From Rickettsiaceae bacterium (GTDB lineage Bacteria; Pseudomonadota; Alphaproteobacteria; Rickettsiales; Rickettsiaceae), in contig JAIOYD010000059.1 of assembly GCA_021741285.1 (NCBI GenBank), positions 1-8,207 on the forward strand: a DNA stretch of 8,207 nt. The letters run 5' to 3'. Under the pieces are notes generated by a model that was not told the DNA's origin, did not search any database, and was given only the letters and a program-made list of their open reading frames with translations. Shown piece after piece: positions 1 to 7,506 of the stretch. The translations under genes were made by a program, and so were the position numbers. Numbering within the stretch: the first letter of the stretch is position 1; every line of letters starts with the position of its first letter.

Positions 1-268
1 TGACGCTAACCATGAATTTTAAACTTATATCACATAATCTAGAATCTGGATGAGCATCAACGTATTTTTTTAACTCAGCTTTATCTATTTTTGCCTTTCT
101 TCCTAGATTCATCCTAGGATTAACGTGACCTTCTTTTTTATATCTTTGCCACCATCTATTCACCGTCGCTTTATTTAGGTTATATATTTTTGTTGGCGAT
201 TGTTGGCTATTCCCTTCCTCTATGAATTTTATTACCCTCTTCCTTAAATCTATACTATATGCTTGCAT
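1..268 (-). CDS. IS630-family transposase, N-terminal part (partial at window edge)
   Basis: Reading leftward from an ATG at 266-268, the frame stays open to position 1 and gives 89 residues beginning MQAYSIDLRKRVIKFIEEGN. This is the typical start of IS630-family transposases: a helix-turn-helix DNA-binding domain (about residues 1-45, with the recognition helix around NLNKATVNRWWQRYKKEG). It is followed by a basic GRKAKID linker near residues 59-65 and the start of a second winged-helix segment. The DDE catalytic domain, which cuts and joins DNA at TA sites, would lie beyond the left edge and cannot be assessed. No frameshift or stop is seen in the visible part, so the gene may be intact. 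No convincing ribosome binding site precedes the ATG (AAAGCAAAAAATG), which is usual for such elements. Confidence 0.88.
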   Translation of the reverse strand, partial: MQAYSIDLRKRVIKFIEEGNSQQSPTKIYNLNKATVNRWWQRYKKEGHVNPRMNLGRKAKIDKAELKKYVDAHPDSRLCDISLKFMVSV

Positions 269-321
269 TTTTTGCTTTATACTATCACATATTCTACGCT
301 ATCTCAAGTTGATTTACTATA
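1..321 (-). mobile_element. IS630-family insertion sequence, one end only (runs off left edge)
   Basis: The mobile element is identified by its IS630-type transposase start at 268-1. The outer boundary is inferred. Upstream of the transposase start codon lie about 50 nt of non-coding DNA, which on the minus strand begin TATAGTAAATCAACTTGAG and end at the TA dinucleotides around 318-323. IS630/Tc1-type elements insert at TA and duplicate it, so one of these TAs is the likely target-site edge. The other terminal inverted repeat is outside the window, so the repeat cannot be confirmed and the edge may be off by a few bases. The element abuts the 3' end of the unknown gene at 317-1693. Confidence 0.65.
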
Positions 322-1693
322 TACTAGGACTCCCTATAGAAACATTTTGTGTTTTGTCTACTGTCTTAAGAGGTGTTTTTGTATTTTCTTTTCCACTCAT
401 AGACTCTACTCTTACACTATCTCTGGTAGCAATTTTCCTTTGAACAGCTTGAACTTTACGCTCCGCTTTATATTCATTGATTTCTTTTTTATAGGCATAG
501 CCAAATGTAATTTTATTGACAAAATTTTTAAAAGCACTGGGCTTAGGTACTGTAATTTCCGTTTTTTTTGTTTCTCTATAAATAGGTTTTTTGTGAAATT
601 TTTCCTGATTTATTCCTCTTACAAACTCTCCCGATGACTTACCTGGTATTGCTTCTGCAAGTTCAATGCTAAAATCTTTCGCATTTAATTTTGTAATGGA
701 AGAAATATCCTCCATTTTAAGACTAGCATGAATTCCGTTATATTTTTTAGGCACTACTGTTCCATCATATTCTGGCTCACCTGTAGCTTTCTTTTTCATG
801 GCTAAATAATCAAATTTCGAAGCGCCAGTGGGGCTTATTGGATCAGATGCTCCAATTTTAGAGTGTTTACTAGAATAAGGAGCCGCACCCTCCATACCAA
901 TCATTATCGAACCTGGAGTATCCTTAGTCGCGGGCGTATAGTGTATGTACAAATGACCATGATCTCCGTCTGGTTTATTCACTCGATTACCTGCGCTATC
1001 AAGACCACCAAATTCAGCGTCAACTGCAAGATCCACGCCCCAGTGTTTTGTCTTTTTACCTAAAATTTTATTTTTTAAAAAATCCTTTAATCCAATAGTG
1101 AATCCCTTTTTTTCAATTACTTTACCACTGCCAGTTACTGCCACATCATGAGTTGCAGCCGCTCTATTATAAACATATTTTGGTTCTTTCTCACTCATCG
1201 CTTTATTAGGATCCTGCGATCTCGATCTACCATCCTTACTTGTGTCCCCAGAAGTAAGCCAGTTAATAAGATCATCATTGCTACCTGGCGGGATTTGGAT
1301 CATCGTTCTTGAGCCATGACTTAAATAAGAAGATACAGGAAGGTTATTTTCCGAAGCGCTAACTTCTCTTCCATCCCCTGAAGTTACAGTCATCCCAGAT
1401 GAGCCCATCATCATCAAAGCTCTTTTATAAACAGCGACAGATTCTACTTCTTGCTTTAATTGGTCTGCTCTGACTCCAAATTTACCTCCACTGGCTTTTG
1501 CATTTCCAAGGACGCCCTCTGCTCTTTCCGCTCGTCCTATCAATACCGCTGACTTGTTCTTGTCCTGCTCTATTTCTTCTGCAAAGGATTTTGGTTCCAG
1601 CTCTTTTACGAGTGTATCAATGGATTTTTTAGTGAACCGGTCTTCTTTTGTAGAAGTTTTTTCCTTATAATTAGGATCTTTTTTTCCGAACAT
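317..1693 (-). CDS. Unrecognised 458-residue soluble protein, probably truncated at its C-terminus by the IS
   Basis: I do not recognise this protein. It starts with MFGKKDPNYKEK and has no signal peptide or membrane segment. The first 45 residues are charged and probably disordered. A more ordered region follows at about 45-150 (ERAEGVLGNAKASGGKFGVR; a GSSGMTVTSGDG stretch near 97-108), then a Lys/Ser-rich linker at about 150-172. The most domain-like part is about 214-300: KKTKHWGVDLAVDAEFGG, then DGDHGHLYIHYTP (242-254, His/Tyr-rich), GSIMIGMEGAAPY (261-273) and SPTGASKFDYL. The C-terminus (about 375-458) is basic, helical, then Ser/Thr/Lys-rich and low in complexity. The stop TAG (319-317) lies at the inferred IS630 edge, so the native protein was probably longer. 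It looks like accessory cargo; a secreted or host-directed role in an intracellular bacterium is possible but is only a guess. No clear Shine-Dalgarno sequence precedes the ATG (GGGTTAAAGATTTATG). The open frame is long and its composition is protein-like, so it is likely a real gene. Confidence 0.75.
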   Translation of the reverse strand: MFGKKDPNYKEKTSTKEDRFTKKSIDTLVKELEPKSFAEEIEQDKNKSAVLIGRAERAEGVLGNAKASGGKFGVRADQLKQEVESVAVYKRALMMMGSSGMTVTSGDGREVSASENNLPVSSYLSHGSRTMIQIPPGSNDDLINWLTSGDTSKDGRSRSQDPNKAMSEKEPKYVYNRAAATHDVAVTGSGKVIEKKGFTIGLKDFLKNKILGKKTKHWGVDLAVDAEFGGLDSAGNRVNKPDGDHGHLYIHYTPATKDTPGSIMIGMEGAAPYSSKHSKIGASDPISPTGASKFDYLAMKKKATGEPEYDGTVVPKKYNGIHASLKMEDISSITKLNAKDFSIELAEAIPGKSSGEFVRGINQEKFHKKPIYRETKKTEITVPKPSAFKNFVNKITFGYAYKKEINEYKAERKVQAVQRKIATRDSVRVESMSGKENTKTPLKTVDKTQNVSIGSPSI

Positions 1694-1711
1694 AAATCTT
1701 TAACCCATAAT

Positions 1712-1728
1712 ATGATTAGTTTAATCAT
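1712..1728. promoter_or_regulatory. Short palindrome upstream of the unknown gene, possible operator or promoter region
   Basis: On the minus strand the sequence ATGATTAAACTAATCAT has 7-base inverted arms around a 3-base centre. It ends 19 nt before the ATG at 1693. A possible -10 box, TATTAT, lies at 1712-1707, touching the palindrome, but no good -35 box is found at the right distance (only T-rich DNA that is also the terminator tail). The position between a likely terminator and a start codon would suit an operator, or a small hairpin in the leader. The arms contain only one G:C pair each, so chance is a serious alternative. Confidence 0.3.
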
Positions 1729-1731
1729 CAT

Positions 1732-1751
1732 AAAAAAGACTAACAAAGTCT
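1732..1751 (-). terminator. Candidate weak rho-independent terminator after radA
   Basis: On the minus strand, AGACT (1751-1747), loop TTGTT, AGTCT (1741-1737) and then five T's (1736-1732) form a hairpin plus T-run in the right orientation for transcripts coming from radA. It lies about 92 nt past the radA stop and before the next gene. The stem is only 5 bp with two G:C pairs, so it would be weak. It is the only such structure I found between radA and the unknown gene. Confidence 0.45.
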
Positions 1752-1843
1752 AAATATTTAAAGAAATCTTAGGAAAAAGGTTGTATTTAGAGTGACAAAT
1801 TAAACCCACGACAGTCAACTTGGGGCAATAAATTGGCTAAATT

Positions 1844-3178
1844 TTATACCAAATTTTTCAGTTGCTTTAGATACATGATTGGCTGCAATCCACTGAATTT
1901 TTGTTTAGAAGAACAATACATTGAGGTAAAGCCCAATTTAGTAGCTTCTTTTATGCGCGCTTCAGTTTGCGGTACTTTTCGTACTTCACCCGAAAGCCCT
2001 ACCTCACCAAAAAAAATACTTCCTTGAGGTAATGGCTTATTACCAGCTGCAGAAATTAACGCAGCTGCAACCGCTAAATCAGCAGCTGGCTCAGTTATAC
2101 GCAATCCTCCAGCTACACTTAAATATACCTCATGCGAACTTAAGTTTAAACCAAACCTTACTCCCAAAACTGCTATAATCATGGATAATCGATTATTGTC
2201 CCAACCAACAACTGACCTACGCGGCGTTGCCATATTGGTTGGGGCTATCAAAGCTTGAATTTCTATCAGCAAAGGCCTTGATCCTTCAATACCCGCGAAT
2301 ACTGCACTACCACTCACATTATTCTCTCTTTCCATTAAAAATAATTCAGAAGGGTTAGAAATTTCTACAAGACCATGAGAACTCATCTCAAAAACCCCAA
2401 TTTCATTAACACCCCCAAATCGATTTTTAATCGAACGCAATATACGAAAATGATTATTGTGATCACCTTCAAAATAGAGCACCGTATCAACCATATGCTC
2501 TAGAATCTTTGGACCAGCAATTTGTCCATCCTTGTTGACATGACAAGCCAAAAGTAAAGTAATATTATTTTGTTTTGCATAGTTAATAAGCTGATGAGCG
2601 CAGGCCCTTATTTGGGAAACAGTACCGGGGGCAGATGAAAACTCGGTAGAAGCAACAGTCTGAATAGAATCAATAATCACAACATTTAACTGCTTTTTAT
2701 TTTGATCTATTGTTGAGATAATATCCTCAACATTCGTAGCTGCTAATAAACCAGTATCGTTATCATTAACACCAAGCCTTTGAGCACGTAATTTTATCTG
2801 ATTAGTTGATTCTTCACCAGTAATATACAAGCATCCTATATTTGAGTTAGCAAGGCTTGTGCAAAGCTGCAGAAGTAAAGTAGATTTTCCAATACCAGGA
2901 TCGCCTCCAATTAATATTGTACTACCAGCTACTAGCCCTCCACCTAGAACACGATTCAATTCCTCAATCGGAGTTTTGGTTCTGATTGTAGATTCAATTT
3001 TACCATTAAGCTTATGTATTTCTTGTACGCTACCAGCTTTAGGTACCATAATCTTACTAGCAGAAGTAGATTCTTCTATAATAGTACCCCACTCAAGACA
3101 TTCTAGGCATTGCCCCACCCATTTGCTGCTTACACTTCCGCAACTAGTGCAAGAATAAGTACTCTTATTTTTGGTCAT
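1844..3178 (-). CDS. radA: DNA repair protein RadA (Sms), branch-migration ATPase
   Basis: RadA is a RecA-like hexameric ATPase/helicase that extends and processes strand-exchange intermediates during recombinational repair. All family parts are present in 444 residues (E. coli about 460). There is an N-terminal C4 zinc finger (C10, C13, C24, C27). The Walker A motif is GGDPGIGKST at 91-100, and Walker B is NVVIIDS with Asp170. The RadA-specific KNRFGG motif is at 251-256. A Lon-protease-like C-terminal domain covers about 285-440 (SVAGGLRITEPAADLA, then FFGEVGLSGEVRKV) and normally has a structural, non-proteolytic role. The ATG at 3178-3176 lies inside the end of rsmD (14-nt overlap) and no strong ribosome binding site precedes it, which suggests translational coupling. 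It is the last gene of the co-directional run, followed by the candidate terminator at 1732-1751. No damage is seen. Confidence 0.97.
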   Translation of the reverse strand: MTKNKSTYSCTSCGSVSSKWVGQCLECLEWGTIIEESTSASKIMVPKAGSVQEIHKLNGKIESTIRTKTPIEELNRVLGGGLVAGSTILIGGDPGIGKSTLLLQLCTSLANSNIGCLYITGEESTNQIKLRAQRLGVNDNDTGLLAATNVEDIISTIDQNKKQLNVVIIDSIQTVASTEFSSAPGTVSQIRACAHQLINYAKQNNITLLLACHVNKDGQIAGPKILEHMVDTVLYFEGDHNNHFRILRSIKNRFGGVNEIGVFEMSSHGLVEISNPSELFLMERENNVSGSAVFAGIEGSRPLLIEIQALIAPTNMATPRRSVVGWDNNRLSMIIAVLGVRFGLNLSSHEVYLSVAGGLRITEPAADLAVAAALISAAGNKPLPQGSIFFGEVGLSGEVRKVPQTEARIKEATKLGFTSMYCSSKQKFSGLQPIMYLKQLKNLV

Positions 3179-3728
3179 ATTTGAGAACTAATAATTTGTT
3201 GTTACCATACACTTTTTCTTTCACAAGAGATACCTCATCAATAAGCTCAATATTTTCACGCTTATTCATCTCCACAGCAATTATAGCGCCATTTGTAAGC
3301 CAATCATTTTTAACTAAACAAATCAATGATTTAATAATAAATTTGTTATGATATGGCGGATCCATAAAGACAAGATTGTATTTTCTTGGTGGCTTCGACA
3401 AAAATGTAGCATCAGTAACTAGCACACTAATATTATCAAGCTCTCCTATTTTTCTGGCAAAATCAAGTGCCAAGTCAAGATGTTCTCGGCAATTATCCAC
3501 CAAAGTGATACTACTAGCACCACGTGATAATGCTTCAAAGGATAAAGACCCTGTTCCAGCAAATAGATCAAGCACCTGCGCACCATGGATTAAACGAACA
3601 TCAGCAAATTCTCCTGAAGATAGGATGCTGAATAATGCCTCACGAAACTTAGCTGTCGATGGTCGATAATCAGAATTTTTAAGCGTTGGTATGACTCTAT
3701 TTTTATGTTTACCGGCAATAATTCTCAT
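3165..3728 (-). CDS. rsmD: 16S rRNA (guanine(966)-N2)-methyltransferase RsmD
   Basis: RsmD uses S-adenosylmethionine to methylate N2 of G966 in 16S rRNA during assembly of the small ribosomal subunit. The 187-residue product begins MRIIAGKHKNR and carries the family hallmark RPSTAKFREALFSIL (22-36). Its SAM-binding motif I is DLFAGTGSLSFEALSRGA (54-71), an acidic residue ending the next strand is Asp78 (LVDN), and the catalytic DPPY motif is at 123-126. The length is normal for the family. The start overlaps the end of rluB by 20 nt and is supported by a good ribosome binding site at 3737-3744. The end overlaps radA by 14 nt. A pseudouridine synthase gene beside rsmD is a frequent alphaproteobacterial arrangement, and both enzymes modify rRNA. 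Confidence 0.96.
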   Translation of the reverse strand: MRIIAGKHKNRVIPTLKNSDYRPSTAKFREALFSILSSGEFADVRLIHGAQVLDLFAGTGSLSFEALSRGASSITLVDNCREHLDLALDFARKIGELDNISVLVTDATFLSKPPRKYNLVFMDPPYHNKFIIKSLICLVKNDWLTNGAIIAVEMNKRENIELIDEVSLVKEKVYGNNKLLVLKYDQK

Positions 3729-4398
3729 TTATTTTTACCTCTCTAAATTCACCAGGCTTTAAATTTCCAAGCGAATAACTGCCAAAATTTGTTCTAATTA
3801 ACCTACTGACTTCAAAACCGAAATGCTCAAAAATCTTACGAATTTCACGATTCTTACCTTCCGTAAGAATAACCTCGTACCAAGAATTAGCTGCCACTTT
3901 ATTGATTAGTTTTATCGATTTCGGATGATATTTTATTCCATCTATCACCATTGCTTGATTCTTAAAATCAAGCTCTTTTGCCCGGCCAAATACACGGGCT
4001 TTATATATTCTTTCAATTTTATTAGCCGGCGACTCATAATATCTTGATAAATCACCAGAATTAGTCAGCAGCAGCAAGCCTTCACTATTGATATCCAGCC
4101 TGCCTACCGATACAACTCTTGGTAACTTTCCTTGCAAAGTCTCGAAAATTGTTGTTCTGCCCTGAGGGTCCATGTGGGTAGTAATTAGTCCTACAGGTTT
4201 ATAATAGATCCAAAGCCTGGGGTTAGGGGCGTGACTTAGTGTCTTGCCATTTACGACAATTACATTACTCTCTGTTATGTTAACGGCCGGGCTATTGATT
4301 ATGTTACCATCAATAGAAACAACTCCCTGCTCAATGAGTTTTTCGGCCTCTCTTCTCGAACATATTCCATTATTAGCAATAAACTTGGCAATTCTCAT
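3709..4398 (-). CDS. rluB: 23S rRNA pseudouridine synthase, RsuA/RluB family
   Basis: The enzyme isomerises a uridine in rRNA to pseudouridine. The RluB type acts on U2605 (E. coli numbering) of 23S rRNA, near the peptidyl-transferase centre. The 229-residue protein has an N-terminal S4 RNA-binding domain (about 1-50: MRIAKFIANNGICSRREAEKL, then GVVSIDG). The catalytic domain opens with WIYYKPVGLITTH (63-75). The active-site motif GRLDINSEGLLLLTN (99-113) contains the nucleophilic Asp102. The late family motif EGKNREIRKIF is at 180-190. RluB is chosen over RsuA, RluE and RluF because of the complete S4 domain and the position next to rsmD, but substrate choice cannot be proved from sequence. 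It starts 11 nt after the leuS stop and lacks a clear Shine-Dalgarno sequence, so it probably depends on translation coming through leuS. Confidence 0.92.
   Translation of the reverse strand: MRIAKFIANNGICSRREAEKLIEQGVVSIDGNIINSPAVNITESNVIVVNGKTLSHAPNPRLWIYYKPVGLITTHMDPQGRTTIFETLQGKLPRVVSVGRLDINSEGLLLLTNSGDLSRYYESPANKIERIYKARVFGRAKELDFKNQAMVIDGIKYHPKSIKLINKVAANSWYEVILTEGKNREIRKIFEHFGFEVSRLIRTNFGSYSLGNLKPGEFREVKINENYCR
3737..3744 (-). promoter_or_regulatory. Ribosome binding site for rsmD, inside the rluB coding end
   Basis: On the minus strand AGAGAGGT lies 8 nt before the rsmD ATG (AGAGAGGT-AAAAATAA-ATG). It is the best Shine-Dalgarno match near any start in this window and fixes the rsmD start even though it sits within the coding part of rluB. 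Confidence 0.7.
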
Positions 4399-4409
4399 AG
4401 AGTCTACTA

Positions 4410-6935
4410 CTAAATAACAATATTAACTATCTTACGAGGAACGATAATTATCTTTTTAACCTCAGCTTTTTCAATGTGTTTGATAACATTCGGTAGAGAC
4501 TGAGCCACCTTCTTTATCTGTTCATCGGAATCCGAGGTCAAAAATTCGTGAGTAGCTCTAAGTTTTCCATTAACTTGAATTGCTATCATAAAACTATTAG
4601 TTGTTAATTTAGTCTCGTCCGGTTGAGGCCAATTAGTTTTATATAATGGTACTGTATTACCGAGTTGTTGCCATAATTCTTCTGTAATATGAGGTATAAA
4701 TGGATTTAATAACTGAACAATCGCTTTGGTCCCTTCTATGATTGAATTTGTATCTGAATTCGCTAGTACCAACTCTTCATTTACCAGATTAAATAATTCT
4801 CTAATTCGTGCAATAGCTTTGTTCAAATGATAATGCATTATGTCTTCGGAAACATTTTTTATAGTTGCATGAATCTGCGCCTGTAGCCTACTATTAACAA
4901 CCGAAGTTGCTTTCAATTCTGCTAATTTTTCTACTAACGTAACTAGTCTGGTAATAAATTTCTTGCAACCATCTAGCCCTGCCGCCGACCACTCTAAATC
5001 TTTTTCTGCTGGACTATCGGACAAAACAAATAATCTTATGCTATCAGCTCCATGAGAGCTAAGCATGCTCTCAAGGTCAATGGTATTAAGCTTTGACTTA
5101 CTCATTTTTTCTATCTTACCTTTAAAAACCTCTTCGTTAGTTTTTATGTGGTAAAATTTACTATTTTTTTCAACTACTTCCTCCGGATACAACCATTGTC
5201 CATTTTTATCTCTATATGTAACATGAAGCACCATACCCTGAGTAAGTAAGCGCTTAAATGGTTCACGTACATTTAAGTAGCCCACATCAGCCATTGCTTT
5301 AGTAAAAAAACGAGCATATAGCAAATGCAAAATCGCATGCTCAATACCACCAATATATTGATCAACTGGAAGCCAATACTCACAAGCTTCTTTGTCAGCC
5401 ATTTCGCTTGCATTATTGTTACAAAATCTTGCAAAGTACCAGGATGACTCAAAAAATGTATCGAATGTATCAGTCTCTCTAAAGGCTTTCGAGGAACATT
5501 TCGGGCAATCAACATGCTTCCAACTTGGATGTCTGTCCAAAGGATTACCAGGCACATCAAAACTAACATCTTTGGGAAGTTCTACAGGCAAATCTTTAGA
5601 TGGAACTGGAACAGTTCCACATGAGTGGCAGTAAATAACAGGAATCGGACAACCCCAATAGCGCTGGCGCGACACTCCCCAATCACGCAAGCGATAATTT
5701 ACCTCTCTCCTGCCTATGCCAAGTTCCTCAAATTTATCAATAGTATTTGCTCTGGCTTGGGTAACAGTTAGTCCATCCAAGAAAGCTGAGTTAATCATTA
5801 TATCGTCATTTAAGTATATGTAAGCCTCTTTCTCTAGATTAATTTCCTGCCTGTTACTACTAGTAACTACTTGCAACAGATCAAGCCCCTTAGTATTTTG
5901 AACCAATTCAAAATCTCGCTGATCATGAGCTGGGCACCCATACACAGCTCCCGTACCATAATCCATTAACACGAAATTTGCTATTACTACAGGGAGCTTT
6001 AAATTTTTATCAAACGGGTGGATTGCTTCAAGCCCAGTAAAGACACATTCTTTAGCTGCTTTTTCGATATCTGATTCAGAAGTCGAAGTATGCGCGCATT
6101 TAGCAATAAACTCCTCTATCTTGTTGTTTTTTACTATTTTTGTAATGATAGGATGATTATATGCCAGAGCAACAAATGTAGCCCCAAATATTACTTCTGG
6201 TTTTGTAGAATATACCTCTATCTTTTCCTCATAGCCAACAATATCAAAATGAAACCTAGCACCTTCTGATTTCCCAATCCAATTTCTTTGCATTGTCCGC
6301 ACATTGTCAGGCCAGTATTCTAAAGCATCAATATCATTTAGTAATTCTTCAGCATAATCAGTAATCTTTAAAAACCACTGCTTCAAATATTTTTTTTCAA
6401 CTAATGCTCCAGATCTCCAACCTCTGCCATCTATTACCTGCTCATTAGCAAGCACAGTGTTATCAACAGGATCCCAGTTTACCGAAGATTCTTTTTGATA
6501 CGCTAATCCCTTATTGTATAAATCAATAAAAAATTGCTGTTCATGTTTATAGTAGTCTGGAGAACAGCTTGCAAGTTCTCTATCCCAATCATATGAAATA
6601 CCTACAGTTTTAAGCTGAGTGCGCATCGCGTCTATATTTGCATATGTCCAGTCACCAGGGTGAGATTTATTACTTATAGCAGCATTCTCAGCTGGCAAAC
6701 CAAAAGCATCCCAACCCATTGGATGAAGAACATTATAACCAAGGGAACGAAAGTATCTGGAAATGACATCTCCAATAGAATAATTCCTTAAATGTCCGAC
6801 ATGAAACTTTCCAGATGGATATGGAAACATTTCAAGAACATAATATTTTTGCTTTGCTTTATTGGTTGAAGCAACAAAGGCTTTATCCTCATGCCAAAAT
6901 TGTTGCCATTTTTTCTCGATCTTTAAGGAGTTCAT
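4410..6935 (-). CDS. leuS: Leucyl-tRNA synthetase
   Basis: LeuRS is the class I synthetase that charges tRNA-Leu with leucine in the cytoplasm. The 841-residue protein is full length (E. coli 860). It has the ATP-binding HIGH motif as HVGH (45-48) inside [17 protein letters not shown], and KMSKS at 610-614. The CP1 editing domain (about 220-415) has the conserved end motif [16 protein letters not shown] (328-343), including the editing Asp341. A Cys4 zinc module is seen at C436, C439, C477 and C480. The tRNA-contacting [16 protein letters not shown] is at 208-223, and the anticodon and C-terminal domains follow after about 650. In the editing pocket the usual TTRPDT motif reads STKPEV (243-248), with Val where the discriminating Thr normally sits. 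The start is 6 nt after the DUF3576 stop, with an AGGT ribosome binding site (6948-6945) inside the end of that gene. The gene ends with three in-frame TAG codons. Confidence 0.98.
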   Translation of the reverse strand: MNSLKIEKKWQQFWHEDKAFVASTNKAKQKYYVLEMFPYPSGKFHVGHLRNYSIGDVISRYFRSLGYNVLHPMGWDAFGLPAENAAISNKSHPGDWTYANIDAMRTQLKTVGISYDWDRELASCSPDYYKHEQQFFIDLYNKGLAYQKESSVNWDPVDNTVLANEQVIDGRGWRSGALVEKKYLKQWFLKITDYAEELLNDIDALEYWPDNVRTMQRNWIGKSEGARFHFDIVGYEEKIEVYSTKPEVIFGATFVALAYNHPIITKIVKNNKIEEFIAKCAHTSTSESDIEKAAKECVFTGLEAIHPFDKNLKLPVVIANFVLMDYGTGAVYGCPAHDQRDFELVQNTKGLDLLQVVTSSNRQEINLEKEAYIYLNDDIMINSAFLDGLTVTQARANTIDKFEELGIGRREVNYRLRDWGVSRQRYWGCPIPVIYCHSCGTVPVPSKDLPVELPKDVSFDVPGNPLDRHPSWKHVDCPKCSSKAFRETDTFDTFFESSWYFARFCNNNASEMADKEACEYWLPVDQYIGGIEHAILHLLYARFFTKAMADVGYLNVREPFKRLLTQGMVLHVTYRDKNGQWLYPEEVVEKNSKFYHIKTNEEVFKGKIEKMSKSKLNTIDLESMLSSHGADSIRLFVLSDSPAEKDLEWSAAGLDGCKKFITRLVTLVEKLAELKATSVVNSRLQAQIHATIKNVSEDIMHYHLNKAIARIRELFNLVNEELVLANSDTNSIIEGTKAIVQLLNPFIPHITEELWQQLGNTVPLYKTNWPQPDETKLTTNSFMIAIQVNGKLRATHEFLTSDSDEQIKKVAQSLPNVIKHIEKAEVKKIIIVPRKIVNIVI

Positions 6936-6941
6936 AGATAA

Positions 6942-7463
6942 TTACCTAGCAGATTGTAAATATAAATCTCTAGCTTTTCGAATAATTTTATCTTCCAAAA
7001 TTTTTGCAATCGGAGAAGATTGGTGATCTTCAGACCATTTTCCTTTCACTTTTTTACGCTCAAAAGCCATCACTTCAAGCCCTTCTGGGGTAATAAGATC
7101 ATCTTTGATATATACTGTTACCTTAAATTGAGTATTTTTTTGATCTTTTGGACTATACCATTCAGTAACAATAGTGCCTACTTTGCTGTCTGCAGAAACC
7201 AACGGAGCAAATTTTAACACCTCTATAGAAGCTTGGAATAAATATTTATTTACGTTGCCGATTTTAACTTTAGTTGCACTACTTCTCTCTTTTCCTGGCC
7301 TAAAAACTACTCCTTCTCCGCCAAGAAGAGATCCCATCTCCTCCATTTCTCTTTCTATTTGAGTTTGGGGATAATCAGACGCAAACGATTGTATTGTAAA
7401 TACAACTATAATACTAAATAGGATAACTCTCATAGTAATAAACATAAATTTATTGTGCATCAT
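6942..7463 (-). CDS. DUF3576 domain protein, exported, function unknown
   Basis: The 173-residue product matches the alphaproteobacterial DUF3576 family: VNKYLFQASIEVLKFAPL (71-88), VTEWYSP (99-105), FKVTVYI (113-119) and the helical end LEDKIIRKARDLYL (156-169). The function of this family is not established. The N-terminus looks like a Sec signal: basic residues, then hydrophobic RVILFSIIVVFTI (12-24) and a likely cut near FAS-DYP (27-32). There is no lipobox cysteine, unlike the lipoprotein form in many relatives, so a periplasmic or membrane-anchored protein is expected. The start is uncertain: Met1, Met2, Met7 and Met11 are all possible, and none has a clear ribosome binding site. Starting at Met11 would give a more typical signal peptide. 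The gene sits directly upstream of leuS, an arrangement found in many alphaproteobacteria. Confidence 0.88.
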   Translation of the reverse strand: MMHNKFMFITMRVILFSIIVVFTIQSFASDYPQTQIEREMEEMGSLLGGEGVVFRPGKERSSATKVKIGNVNKYLFQASIEVLKFAPLVSADSKVGTIVTEWYSPKDQKNTQFKVTVYIKDDLITPEGLEVMAFERKKVKGKWSEDHQSSPIAKILEDKIIRKARDLYLQSAR

Positions 7464-7506
7464 AAAGAATCTATAAAAAATAAACGTTTCTTGAAATATT
7501 TACAAC

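Noticed and set aside
222..637. Two overlapping plus-strand open frames (73 and 124 residues)
   Set aside because: They lie opposite the transposase start and the end of the unknown gene, are dominated by Phe/Ile/Leu/Cys from AT-rich antisense reading, and show no family motif.
1790..1846. Possible hairpin just after the radA stop (CCCA...TGGG followed by TTTAATTT on the minus strand)
   Set aside because: It has a 4-bp stem, a 12-nt loop and a broken T-run, so the hairpin at 1732-1751 is the better terminator candidate.
2859..3158. Plus-strand open frame of 99 residues
   Set aside because: It is antisense to the radA zinc-finger and Walker A region, which is clearly coding on the minus strand.
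3376..3669. Plus-strand open frame of 97 residues
   Set aside because: It is antisense to the conserved rsmD motifs and has no start signal or recognisable domain.
5273..5634. Open frames of 98 residues (minus) and 80 residues (plus) inside leuS
   Set aside because: Both overlap the LeuRS region that carries the zinc module and the catalytic core, in other frames, and have no independent support.
7464..7506. Possible terminator (TTTC-AA-GAAA followed by T's) between rnd and the DUF3576 gene
   Set aside because: The stem is 4 bp, all but one pair A:T, with a 2-nt loop, and the T-run is not adjacent. It is too weak to call in AT-rich DNA.
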